The position numbers were made by a program, and so were the translations under genes. Source: Rubrivivax sp. (GTDB lineage: Bacteria > Pseudomonadota > Gammaproteobacteria > Burkholderiales > Burkholderiaceae_C). Taken from it: a stretch of 33,925 nt of DNA. Shown in pieces: positions 17,896 through 27,682 of the stretch (positions are counted from its first letter, which is position 1; every line of letters begins with the position of its first letter). The notes below the pieces were generated by a model. That model saw only the letters and a program-made list of their open reading frames with translations. It searched no databases and was not told the DNA's origin. Where the stretch lies: assembly GCA_026125665.1 (NCBI GenBank), contig JAHCKS010000059.1, positions 1-33,925 of the forward strand, read 5' to 3'.

Positions 17896-18800
17896 GCGAC
17901 AACGCAGCGCGTGGCGGCATTGCCGTCATCACCGGTGCCGCCTCGGGCTTCGGCCTGCAGGCCAGCCGCATCGCGGCGCAGCGCGGCATGAAGGTGGTGA
18001 TGGCCGACGTGCAGGCCGATGCGCTGGCCATCTCGCAGCACGAGGTGGAGGGGCTGGGCGCGCAGGTGCTGCCGTTCCAGCTCGACGTCTCGCAGGCCGC
18101 GCAGGTGGAGGCGCTGGCCGAGGCGACGCTCGCGCGCTTCGGCGTGCCGAGCTTCGTGTTCAACAACGCCGGCGTCGGCGCCGGCGGGCTGGTGTGGGAA
18201 GCGAGCGTGCGCGACTGGGAGTGGGTGCTCGGCGTGAACGTGATGGGCGTCGTGCACGGCGTGCGCGTGTTCACCCCGCTGATGCTGGAGGCGGCGAAGC
18301 GCGACCCTGCGTGGCAAGGCCACATCGTCAACACGGCCAGCATGGCGGGGCTGCTGAACCCGCCCAACATGGGCGTCTACAACGTCAGCAAGCACGCCGT
18401 GGTGGCGCTGTCGGAGACGCTGTACCAGGACCTCGCGCTCGTCACCGACCAGGTGCACGCGCACGTGCTGTGCCCGTTCTTCGTGCCCACCGGCATCCAC
18501 CAGAGCCACCGCAACCGCCCGGCCGAGGCGGCGGCCGCGAAGCCCACGAAGAGCCAGCTCATCGCGCAGGCGATGAGCGAGAAGGCGGTGACGAGCGGCA
18601 AGGTCACCGCCGCGGAGGTGGCGGCCAAGGTCTTCGAGGCGATGGACGACAACCGCTTCTACATCTACAGCCACCCGCGCGCCCTGGCCACGGTGCAGCT
18701 GCGGTTCGAGGACATCATGGCGCCGCGAAACCCGAGCGACCCGTTCCGCGACCGGCCCGAGGTGGGTGAGCAGCTGCGCCGGCAGCTGCGCGGCGCATGA
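17892..18800 (+). CDS. SDR family oxidoreductase, second copy
   Basis: 302 residues. Cofactor motif TGAASGFG (14-21), NNAGVGAGG, and catalytic Y163 and K167 (YNVSKHA). ADVQAD after the second strand, with the acidic Asp, suggests preference for NAD over NADP (inference). After the catalytic helix comes a long segment with CPFFVPTGI and an Ala/Lys-rich part, then a C-terminal region (FYIYSHP) common in SDRs annotated beside acyl-CoA dehydrogenases. Overlaps the GST stop by 4 bp. Substrate unknown. Confidence 0.9.
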   Translation: MSDNAARGGIAVITGAASGFGLQASRIAAQRGMKVVMADVQADALAISQHEVEGLGAQVLPFQLDVSQAAQVEALAEATLARFGVPSFVFNNAGVGAGGLVWEASVRDWEWVLGVNVMGVVHGVRVFTPLMLEAAKRDPAWQGHIVNTASMAGLLNPPNMGVYNVSKHAVVALSETLYQDLALVTDQVHAHVLCPFFVPTGIHQSHRNRPAEAAAAKPTKSQLIAQAMSEKAVTSGKVTAAEVAAKVFEAMDDNRFYIYSHPRALATVQLRFEDIMAPRNPSDPFRDRPEVGEQLRRQLRGA

Positions 18801-20981
<2,181 letters not shown>

Positions 20982-21020
20982 AGCAAAGTACCCTGTTCGC
21001 TGGGCGTTGGGAGGGCCGCA

Positions 21021-21557
21021 ATGGCCGTGCGCGAGATCCTGAAGATGGGCGATCCGCGCCTGCTGCGCGTGGCGCAGCCGGTGCGAGTGTTCGGTACACC
21101 CGAGCTGCACGCGCTGGTCGCCGACATGTTCGACACGATGGCTGCGGCGAACGGCGCCGGCCTCGCGGCACCGCAGATCGGCGTGGACCTGCAGGTGGTG
21201 ATCTTCGGCTTCGAGAAGAACGAGCGCTACCCGGATGCGCCGCCGGTGCCGCCCACGGTGCTCGTCAACCCGCTCGTCACGCCGCTGTCGGACGAGATGG
21301 TGGAAGGCTGGGAGGGCTGCCTCTCGGTGCCGGGGCTGCGCGGCGTGGTGCCGCGCCATGCGCGCGTGCGCTACCGCGGCTGGAGCGAGAAGGGCGAGCT
21401 GATCGAGCGCGAGGTCGACGGCTTCCACGCGCGCGTCGTGCAGCACGAGTGCGACCACCTCGTCGGCCGGCTGTACCCCACGCGCATGACCGACCTGACG
21501 AGGCTCGGCTTCACGAGCGTGCTGTTCCCGGAGCTCGCGGACGCGAGCGACGACTGA
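21021..21557 (+). CDS. def: Peptide deformylase
   Basis: 178 residues, metalloprotease removing the formyl group from nascent N-terminal formyl-methionine. All three motifs are present: [10 protein letters not shown] (motif 1), EGCLSVP (motif 2, metal-binding Cys) and QHECDHLVG (motif 3, the two metal His and catalytic Glu). GGGAGGG lies just upstream of the ATG. It follows ligA by 39 bp and may share its transcript. No fmt gene is adjacent, so this could be a second deformylase copy in the genome (inference). The 3' end runs straight into the palindromic repeat at 21558. Confidence 0.97.
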   Translation: MAVREILKMGDPRLLRVAQPVRVFGTPELHALVADMFDTMAAANGAGLAAPQIGVDLQVVIFGFEKNERYPDAPPVPPTVLVNPLVTPLSDEMVEGWEGCLSVPGLRGVVPRHARVRYRGWSEKGELIEREVDGFHARVVQHECDHLVGRLYPTRMTDLTRLGFTSVLFPELADASDD

Positions 21558-21716
21558 GAAGCTGTGAACGAACCCTCCACGCCCGCTCGTCACGCCAAAC
21601 GACGCCCGCTCGTCGTTGCAAATGCTCGCCATAGCCCGAGCTATGGCTGCGCTTTGCGCCTAGATCGGGCGCCGTTTGGCGTGCCGCTCGGGCGCGGCCG
21701 GTTCATTCACAGCTTC
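21558..21716. repeat. 159-bp imperfect palindromic intergenic element
   Basis: The ends are near-perfect inverted repeats: GAAGCTGTGAACGAACC (21558-21574) against GGTTCATTCACAGCTTC (21700-21716). Further in, CACGCCAAACG and CGTTTGGCGTG pair, and the centre is CCATAGC-CCGA-GCTATGG (21629-21646). The left arm holds a direct repeat ACGCCCGCTCGTC at 21579 and 21602. It begins at the base after the def stop and ends 55 bp before the stop of the convergent phzF-like gene, so it may act as a bidirectional terminator. The form is that of a dispersed palindromic repeat or small non-autonomous element. No transposase is present. Confidence 0.82.
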
Positions 21717-21770
21717 TGAGGGCCCGCGCGGCAGCCTCGGGCTCGGCGGGCCCGGCGCGGCCGGCGCGGC

Positions 21771-22664
21771 TCAGGCGACCAGCCTGCCCTCGACGACCGG
21801 CACCACGCTGCCGCCGACGCTGACGGCCCGCGCCTCGCCGGCGCCGCGCGCACGCAACCGCACGAGCGACGGACGAGCGACCTCGTGGCCCTGCTCGATG
21901 CGCAGCGCGAGCTCCGGGCGGTCGCCGAAGAAGCGGTTGTCGAGCAGGTGGTGGCCGAGGAACGCCGCGGCGTTGCCCGTCGCTGGATCCTCGCGCACGC
22001 CGCGGGCTTCGAAGAAGAAGCGCGCCGCCAGGTCGTTCTCGGGCCGCTGCGTCTCGGTGCAGAAGACGTAGACGAGCGGGTCGAAGCCGGCGGCGGCGAG
22101 CGGCGCGAACGCGGCCAGATCGAGCCGCGCGCGGCCGAGCGCCGCACGACTGCGCAACGGCACGACCAGCGCCGAAATGCCGGCCGTGTACTGCTGCACC
22201 GGTGCACGCGTGTCGATGTCCGCCACGGCGATGCCGAGGGCGGCGGCGATCGGCCCGGCCGGGCAGGTGACGCCGCGGACCACGGGCGGCGCCGTGAGCC
22301 ACGCCACCTCGCCGCCGGCGTCGCGCTCGAAGGCCACGCGCACGGGCCCGACCGGCACGTGCAGCAGCACCGGACCGTCGGCCCGGGGCGTGAGGTGCCG
22401 GCGAACGACCCAGGCCGTGCCGAGGATCGGGTGCCCGCCGAAGGGCATCTCGCGCACCGGGGTGAACATGCGCACGCGCCAGCCGCCGTCGGGCAGCGGC
22501 GCGGACGACATGACGAAGGTCGTTTCCGAGTAGTCGATCTCGGCGGCCAGCTGCTGCATCGACTCGGCGGACAGTCGATCGGCGTCGAGCACGACGGCAA
22601 GCGGATTGCCGCCGTACGACCGGTCGGTGAAGACGTCGACGGTGAAGAAACGTGGTGGGTTCAT
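21771..22664 (-). CDS. PhzF-family isomerase-like protein
   Basis: 297 residues with the two-domain PhzF fold. FFTVDVFTDRSYGGNPLAVV covers 6-25, the catalytic-position Glu is in YSETTFV (about 46-52), MPFGGHPILGTA (about 72-83) starts the substrate loop, and EDPATGNAAAF the second-domain loop. PhzF itself isomerises a phenazine precursor; most family members act on unknown small molecules, and no phenazine genes are here. The ATG overlaps the transporter stop by 4 bp, making it the last gene of the minus-strand operon. A link to a substrate of that transporter is possible. Confidence 0.9.
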   Translation of the reverse strand: MNPPRFFTVDVFTDRSYGGNPLAVVLDADRLSAESMQQLAAEIDYSETTFVMSSAPLPDGGWRVRMFTPVREMPFGGHPILGTAWVVRRHLTPRADGPVLLHVPVGPVRVAFERDAGGEVAWLTAPPVVRGVTCPAGPIAAALGIAVADIDTRAPVQQYTAGISALVVPLRSRAALGRARLDLAAFAPLAAAGFDPLVYVFCTETQRPENDLAARFFFEARGVREDPATGNAAAFLGHHLLDNRFFGDRPELALRIEQGHEVARPSLVRLRARGAGEARAVSVGGSVVPVVEGRLVA

Positions 22665-23959
22665 GGCGTTCGATGCTGCCGGGGCGGCGCCGCCGGCGCG
22701 GCGGTTCCTGCAGCGGGTGCCGGCCGCGCCCACGACCGGACGATAGCGCCTGCGGCGAGCACGACGAAGGGCACCGTGGTCAGGTTCAGCTCGGCCCAGC
22801 CGATCGTCGCGACGAGCGCGCCGGCCGCGCCCGATGACGTGATCATCACGAGGAAGACGACGAGGTCGTTGACGCCCTGCGCGTGCGCCTTCTCGTCGGC
22901 GGTGTAGGTGGTGGTCAGCAGCAGCGTGGCGCCGGTGAACATGAGGTTCCACCCGAGCCCCAGCGCCACCAGCGCGGCCCGGAAGTGCCCCGCCGACTCG
23001 CCATGCTGGCTGACGGCCACTGCGGCGAGCATCGCGGCGCAGCCGGCGAGCATGACCGCGTGCGTGCCGTGGCGGCGCACGAGCGCGCCGGTGAAGAAGC
23101 CGGGCGCGAACATCGCGACGACGTGCCACTGGATGACGCCGGTGGACTGCGCGACCCCGAAGCCGCACCGGTCCATCGCCAGCGGCGTGGCGTTCATCAG
23201 CAGGTTCATCGTGCCGAAGCCCACGGCCGCCACGCCCACCGCGACGAGGAACTCCGGCTGCACCACGATGCGCGCCAGCGGCCGCCGGGTGGCCGCCCCC
23301 GTCGCGGCCGGGGCCGGGATGCGCAGCCGGCTCGCCAGGACGAGCGCGATCAGCGCGACGGCGGCCAGCGCCGCAAAGCTGCCGGCGTAGGTGACCGGCA
23401 GCGCTTCGCGCGTGAGGCTGGCGAGCTCGGGGCCGACGAAGCCGCCGGCGATGCCGCCGGCGAGCACCCACGACATCGCGCGCTCCCGCGCGTCGTGCCC
23501 GCAGGCCTCGGCCACATCGACGGCGGCGAAGCGCAGGTACTGCGCGAACGCGTTGTAGATGCCGAGCGCGAACGACCCGGCACACAGGCCGGCGAAGCTC
23601 CCCGCCAGCATGGCGACCGCGCCGATGGCCGCGCCGACGGCGCCGCTGGCGGCGCCGAAGACGAAGCCGGCGCGCCGTCCGAAGCGCCCCATCGCCAACG
23701 ACGCCGGCAGCGTCGCCAGCGCCGCGCCGACGAAGTACACCGTCACCGGCAACGTCGCCCACGGCGGCGCCGGTGCCAGCGCCAGCCCGGCCAGCCCGTT
23801 CACGGCCACGAGCGCCACGCTGTTGACCTGCAGCAGCGCCTGGCAGGCGGCGAGCAGCGCGATCTGGCGGCGTGCGCCTGCCGGGCTCTCCGACACCTGC
23901 GGCGGCTCGACGGCCGTCGCGGCCGCGCCACCGCGCAGCGAACCGGCCGCAGGCGTCAC
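22661..23959 (-). CDS. MFS transporter
   Basis: 432 residues from GTG 23959, the only well-placed start, which overlaps the peroxidase stop in GTGA. About twelve hydrophobic segments run from IALLAACQALLQVNSVALV to the C-terminus. The signature MGRFGRRAGFVFGAASG between helices 2 and 3 is the major-facilitator loop (G-R-x-G-R-R). The protein belongs to the inner-membrane MFS class; close members are often annotated as YcaD/UMF1-like or general permeases. The cargo is unknown. It lies within the sulfur/redox operon and is coupled both to the peroxidase before it and to the PhzF-like gene after it. Confidence 0.87.
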   Translation of the reverse strand: MTPAAGSLRGGAAATAVEPPQVSESPAGARRQIALLAACQALLQVNSVALVAVNGLAGLALAPAPPWATLPVTVYFVGAALATLPASLAMGRFGRRAGFVFGAASGAVGAAIGAVAMLAGSFAGLCAGSFALGIYNAFAQYLRFAAVDVAEACGHDARERAMSWVLAGGIAGGFVGPELASLTREALPVTYAGSFAALAAVALIALVLASRLRIPAPAATGAATRRPLARIVVQPEFLVAVGVAAVGFGTMNLLMNATPLAMDRCGFGVAQSTGVIQWHVVAMFAPGFFTGALVRRHGTHAVMLAGCAAMLAAVAVSQHGESAGHFRAALVALGLGWNLMFTGATLLLTTTYTADEKAHAQGVNDLVVFLVMITSSGAAGALVATIGWAELNLTTVPFVVLAAGAIVRSWARPAPAAGTAAPAAPPRQHRTP

Positions 23960-24966
23960 GGGCGCTGCCCCGGCGGTGCGTAGCTCGCCGGCACGTCGCC
24001 GCTCAGCGACTCGAGGAAGGCGACGATCGCGGCCACCTCGTCGTCGCCGAGGTGCTGCCCGAGCTGCACCGCGGCCATCACGCGCACCGCGGCGTCGAGC
24101 GTGGCCACCGAGCCGTCGTGGAAGTACGGTGCGGTGCGCGCCACGTTGCGCAGCATCGGCACGCGGAAGACATGGCGGTCCTCTTCCCTCTTCGTGACGG
24201 CGTGGCGGCCTTCGTCGATGCGCGCCGAGCCGGTGGCAAGCCAGTAGTCCCGCACGACGCCGAAGCGCCGCCAGGCGTTGCCGCCGAGCAGCGCGCCGTC
24301 GTGGCAGCCGGCGCAGCCGCGTTCGATGAAGAGCTTCAAGCCGGCCTTCTGCCGCGCGTCCAGTGCCGCCGCGTCGCCGCCGAGGTAGCGGTCGAACGGC
24401 GCCGGCGTGACGAGCGTGGCCTCGTAGGCGGCGATGGCGCGGCCGTAGTTGCGCGCGTTGACCGGTTCGGCCTCGTCCGCGAAGGCGGCGCGAAACGCCG
24501 CCTCGTAGCCGGACTGCCGCAGCAGCGGCACGATCTCGTCCTTGTTGCGAAAGCCCATCGAACCGGTGATGGAACCCTCGGCCTGCTCGGCGCCGCTGCG
24601 GCGGTCGCCGAGCCAGCGCAGCGTCGGCTGGCGCAGCGCGTTGAAGACCGTGGGCGAGTTGCGCGCCGTCGCCTTGCCGCGGGCGTCGATCGACGCGGCC
24701 CGCCGGTCGGCGCCCCCCTCCCCGGCGGCGTGGCAGCTGGCGCAGGACGTCCTGCCGTCCGCCGACAACCGCGTGTCCCAGTACAGCGCGCGCCCCAGCT
24801 CGACCTGGGCGAGCGGTCCGGGTGCGGCCGGCTCGAGGCGGCCGAAGCGCCGGGCTGCTTCGGCCTGCAGCGGGTCCTGCGCAAGCGCCACACCGGCGGC
24901 GGCGATGGTGCCCGACAGCACCCAACGCATCGCGCCATGCCAGCGTCTCGCCATCGTTTCGTTCAT
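23956..24966 (-). CDS. Dihaem cytochrome c peroxidase (CcpA/MauG family)
   Basis: 336 residues. An N-terminal hydrophobic segment ending in ALAQ (about 14-30) is a Sec signal, so it is periplasmic. Two haem-attachment motifs are present: CASCH (75-79) and CAGCH (218-222). NSPTVFNA (103-110) and FRVPMLRNVARTAPYFHDGS, the conserved stretch at 267-286, are classic for the family. It reduces hydrogen peroxide with electrons from a small cytochrome c, or oxidises a partner protein as MauG does. AGGGAGC precedes the ATG. It follows the sulfide dehydrogenase genes, so the small FccA-like cytochrome could supply electrons (inference). Confidence 0.92.
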   Translation of the reverse strand: MNETMARRWHGAMRWVLSGTIAAAGVALAQDPLQAEAARRFGRLEPAAPGPLAQVELGRALYWDTRLSADGRTSCASCHAAGEGGADRRAASIDARGKATARNSPTVFNALRQPTLRWLGDRRSGAEQAEGSITGSMGFRNKDEIVPLLRQSGYEAAFRAAFADEAEPVNARNYGRAIAAYEATLVTPAPFDRYLGGDAAALDARQKAGLKLFIERGCAGCHDGALLGGNAWRRFGVVRDYWLATGSARIDEGRHAVTKREEDRHVFRVPMLRNVARTAPYFHDGSVATLDAAVRVMAAVQLGQHLGDDEVAAIVAFLESLSGDVPASYAPPGQRP

Positions 24967-25030
24967 CGTTGCTCCCTCGTTCGCGGTGCCTTCGTCAAGC
25001 CGCGCCGGCCGCGGCCCGCCCCCTCGCCTT

Positions 25031-26368
25031 TCAGCTGAGCATGTCGGCCCAGATCGTTCGCGCCCAGCCCCAGGCGTACTGCCCCTCGGTCAGCCAGGCG
25101 GCGCGGTCGTGGCCCGAGACGCCACCGGCGCCCGGCACCGGCTCCAGCGTCCTCTTCTCCGGCACCCAGCGGTGCACGCTGGCCACGTGCACGGCGCTCT
25201 GGCCGTCGATGAAGCTGTAGCAGGTGTTGGCCATGCGCGGCGGTTCGGGTGGGTGGCCGGACATCAGCGCGACGATGGCCGCGGCGGCCGCCTTGCCGTG
25301 CTGGTTGGCCATGTGGCCCGACTTCGGCATGCCCGGCGCCGACGCGGTGGCGTCGCCGAGCACGTGCACGCCGGGGAGCGCGAGCGACTCCATCGTCATC
25401 CAGTCGACGCGGCACCAGCTCTCGCCGGGCGCGAGCAGACCGGCCACGTGCGCGAACTCGCCGGCGCGCTGCGGCGGCACGAGGTTGACGACGTCGCCGC
25501 GCACGCGTTCACCCATGTCGGTGACGAGCGTGCGGCTCGTGGCATCGACCTCGATCACGCGGTGGTTCGGCCGGTACTCGACGAGGCCGGCGTAGTCCTC
25601 GGCGAAGACGCGCGCGAAGAGCGCCTTCTTGCTGACGATGTCCGGGTTCGCGTCCAGCAGCAGCAGCTTGGAGCGCGGCTTGGTGCGCTTGAGGTAGCTG
25701 GCGATCTGACAGGCCCTTTCGTACGGCCCGGGCGGGCAGCGATAGGGCGCGGCCGGCATCGCGACGACGACGGTGCCGTCGTCGGGCATCTCGACGAGGC
25801 GCCGGCGCAGCGCGAGCGTCTGCTCGCCGGCCTTCCACGCGTGCGGCATCGCTGCCTGCGCCTCGGGGGTGAAGCCGGCGATGCGCCCGGGCAGCAGCTC
25901 GATGCCCGGCGCAACGACGAGGCGGTCGTAGGAGAGCGGCGCGCCGGCCGCCACGTGCAGCCGCCGCGCAGCGGCATCGAGCGCGACGGCGCGGTCGTGC
26001 ACGACGCGCACGCCGCGGCGCACGAGGCCGTCGTAGCCGAGCGTCAGCTGCGAGAGCTCGCGGTGGCCGCCGAGCACGAGGTTGCTGATCGGGCACGAGA
26101 CGAAGGCCGGGTTCGGCTCGACGAGCACGACCTCGATCGCGCCGGCGGACCACAGGCGCAGGTACTTCGCGGCCGTGGCGCCGCCGAAGCCGCCGCCGAC
26201 GACGACGACGCGGCCGAGGTGGTTCGCCCGGGCGGGCGGCGCTGCGCAGCCGCCAAGCGCGGCGCCGAGCGCGGCACCGCCGGCCAGCGTGGCGGCCAGC
26301 GCCGCGCGGCGCGACAAGGACCGGGTGCCGGCGCGCGTGTCGCGGGGCAGGGGGCTGGAGCGATGCAT
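25031..26368 (-). CDS. fccB: Flavocytochrome c sulfide dehydrogenase, flavoprotein subunit
   Basis: 445 residues. It oxidises sulfide to sulfur in the periplasm, passing electrons to a cytochrome c partner. The N-terminus has a twin-arginine signal (SLSRRAALAATLAGG, 17-31) ending in LGGC with C41, so the mature protein may be lipidated. FAD binding starts at VVVVGGGFGG (54-63). C92 in SCPISNLV fits the cysteine that holds FAD covalently in FCSD; C211 in YRCPPGPYE and C319 in SWCRVD fit the redox disulfide pair. VHVLGDA (335-341) is the second FAD motif. The cytochrome gene is immediately upstream. AAGGAAC lies before the ATG. Also described as SoxF in some organisms. Confidence 0.93.
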   Translation of the reverse strand: MHRSSPLPRDTRAGTRSLSRRAALAATLAGGAALGAALGGCAAPPARANHLGRVVVVGGGFGGATAAKYLRLWSAGAIEVVLVEPNPAFVSCPISNLVLGGHRELSQLTLGYDGLVRRGVRVVHDRAVALDAAARRLHVAAGAPLSYDRLVVAPGIELLPGRIAGFTPEAQAAMPHAWKAGEQTLALRRRLVEMPDDGTVVVAMPAAPYRCPPGPYERACQIASYLKRTKPRSKLLLLDANPDIVSKKALFARVFAEDYAGLVEYRPNHRVIEVDATSRTLVTDMGERVRGDVVNLVPPQRAGEFAHVAGLLAPGESWCRVDWMTMESLALPGVHVLGDATASAPGMPKSGHMANQHGKAAAAAIVALMSGHPPEPPRMANTCYSFIDGQSAVHVASVHRWVPEKRTLEPVPGAGGVSGHDRAAWLTEGQYAWGWARTIWADMLS

Positions 26369-26394
26369 GCTGTGTTCCTTTCGGCTTTGCGCCT

Positions 26395-26751
26395 TCACTT
26401 CTGCGCCTCGAAGTACGCGGCGATCGCCGCCACCTCGTCGTCGCGGTAGCCCCTGGCGATCTGGTGCATCAGCGTCGCCGGCCGCTGGCCGTCGCGGAAC
26501 TGGCGCATCGCCAGCACCGTCTGCGCCGCGGGCCGGCCGGCCAGCGGCGGCATCGCGCCTTCGGCGCGCCCTTGCGTGCCATGGCAGTTGGCGCAGTTGG
26601 CCGCGAGGAAGGCGCCGCGGGGGTCGGCGCCCGGGCCGGCGGCCGTGGCGGGCTGGCCGTGCAGCAGCAGCGGCAGCGCGACGGCCAGGGTAGACAGCGC
26701 CCCGAGGGCCGGGCAGGCCAGGGTGGCGCGGATCAGCGGGCGCAGCGACAT
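26395..26751 (-). CDS. fccA: Monohaem cytochrome c, sulfide dehydrogenase partner
   Basis: 118 residues with a signal segment (about 8-38, ending ATAAG). One haem site, CANCH (53-57), and a distal methionine M95 in PATLMHQIARGY, the pattern of the cytochrome subunit of flavocytochrome c. It is a periplasmic electron acceptor for the flavoprotein encoded 26 bp downstream. The Allochromatium subunit has two haems; this one has a single haem, as in Chlorobium-type enzymes. GAGGAG precedes the ATG. It could also serve the peroxidase two genes later. An ordinary soluble c-type cytochrome is the only other reading. Confidence 0.9.
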   Translation of the reverse strand: MSLRPLIRATLACPALGALSTLAVALPLLLHGQPATAAGPGADPRGAFLAANCANCHGTQGRAEGAMPPLAGRPAAQTVLAMRQFRDGQRPATLMHQIARGYRDDEVAAIAAYFEAQK

Positions 26752-26835
26752 CTCGTGTCTCCTCGTTGGACGGGTCGGTCGGGGCGATGGGCAGGGCGGG
26801 CGCGGCCAGGCACGGCCAGGCGCGCCCGACGGGCC

Positions 26836-27216
26836 TCACCAGTGCCAGAGGCGGTCGTAGCCGGCCGCGAGCGACGGCAGGCCGGCAAAGGGCAGCGGCT
26901 GCGGTCCTTCGACGAGCTCGCCGGCCTCGATGCCCAGGCGCGCCAGGTCCTCCTGCAGCACGAAGACCTGCGCCCCCTTGGCCATCAGCGCCGCGAGGTC
27001 GCGCTCGATGCGCGGCGGCTGCGTCTGCCGCCAGCGGCCGAACTGCAGCCCGCCGGCGTCCTGCCCGCGCACGGCGTAGTTGGCGGCGTTGCCGACGAGC
27101 AGCACGTCGGCGCCGGCGCCGGCGCCGCGCAGTGCCTGCGTCAGCCACAGCACGGTGTCGTCCTGCTCCTCGAGCGTGGCGCGGTAGGCCGATTCGACGA
27201 TGTTCAGTACCTTCAT
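26836..27216 (-). CDS. DsrE-superfamily protein without cysteine
   Basis: 126 residues, cytosolic, no signal peptide. The DsrE/TusBCD-like fold is suggested by MKVLNIVESAYRATLEEQDD at the start, the strand-loop DVLLVGNAANYAV (about 38-50) and QVFVLQEDLARLGI (about 83-96), which matches the EDL-x-R/L-G segment of the family. It has no cysteine at all, so it cannot itself carry a persulfide, and it probably plays a structural role in a hetero-oligomer with its two neighbours (inference). Ends in LWHW, similar to the LWH end of the protein from 28015. Ribosome site weak; 34 bp after the previous gene. Confidence 0.78.
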   Translation of the reverse strand: MKVLNIVESAYRATLEEQDDTVLWLTQALRGAGAGADVLLVGNAANYAVRGQDAGGLQFGRWRQTQPPRIERDLAALMAKGAQVFVLQEDLARLGIEAGELVEGPQPLPFAGLPSLAAGYDRLWHW

Positions 27217-27250
27217 GGTGGTGGTTCCCGTTGATGCGTGTCGCGGGGCG

Positions 27251-27661
27251 TCACTCGCGCGTGGCGATGACGAGCGTGTTGACGGCGTCGCGCGCCTGCT
27301 GCCAGAAGTCGGCGGGGGTGCCGCGGCGCACGCCGTCGATGCACTGGCCGGCGCCACGTTCGTCGACGCACAGGCCGCAGTTGATCCACTCGAGGCTGCC
27401 GCCGGTCTGCCTGGCCAGCAGCATCAGCTCGCCGATCACCTCGCGCGGCAGGCAGTGGTTCTCCTCCTCCACCGACAGGCCGTGCACGGCGTTGGCATGC
27501 CGCTGCTGCAGCGCAAACGGCTGCATCACCGCGCCCTCGTAGGCGAAGACCTTGACGTGGCAGCCGCGGCGCGCCGCGGCGGCGATGAGGCGGTGCGCGG
27601 CGGTCGAGCGCGCGCTCTCGAAAGGCGCGTCCATCAGCGCGAAGCTCAGGGTCGGGTTCAT
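27251..27661 (-). CDS. DsrE/TusD-like sulfur relay protein
   Basis: 136 residues, cytosolic. The opening LSFALMDAPFESARSTAAHR and the strand KVFAYEGAVM match the TusD/DsrE pattern (FF-Y-H-x-G-V in E. coli TusD). The segment EWINCGLCVDERG (91-103) places C95 and C98 near the position of the persulfide-bearing Cys of DsrE/TusD. C34, C70 and C107 are also present; five cysteines in 136 residues is high for this family. Predicted to accept or deliver sulfane sulfur in the cytosol. GGAGGAA precedes the ATG. No tusE or dsrC partner is visible in the window. Confidence 0.82.
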   Translation of the reverse strand: MNPTLSFALMDAPFESARSTAAHRLIAAAARRGCHVKVFAYEGAVMQPFALQQRHANAVHGLSVEEENHCLPREVIGELMLLARQTGGSLEWINCGLCVDERGAGQCIDGVRRGTPADFWQQARDAVNTLVIATRE

Positions 27662-27682
27662 GCGGGATTCCTCCGGTGCAGT

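Noticed and set aside
22661-24925. A single 754-residue peroxidase-transporter fusion on the minus strand
   Set aside because: The part upstream of 23959 is the wrong frame of the peroxidase, which has both haem motifs in its own frame ending at 23956. The transporter starts at the GTG at 23959.
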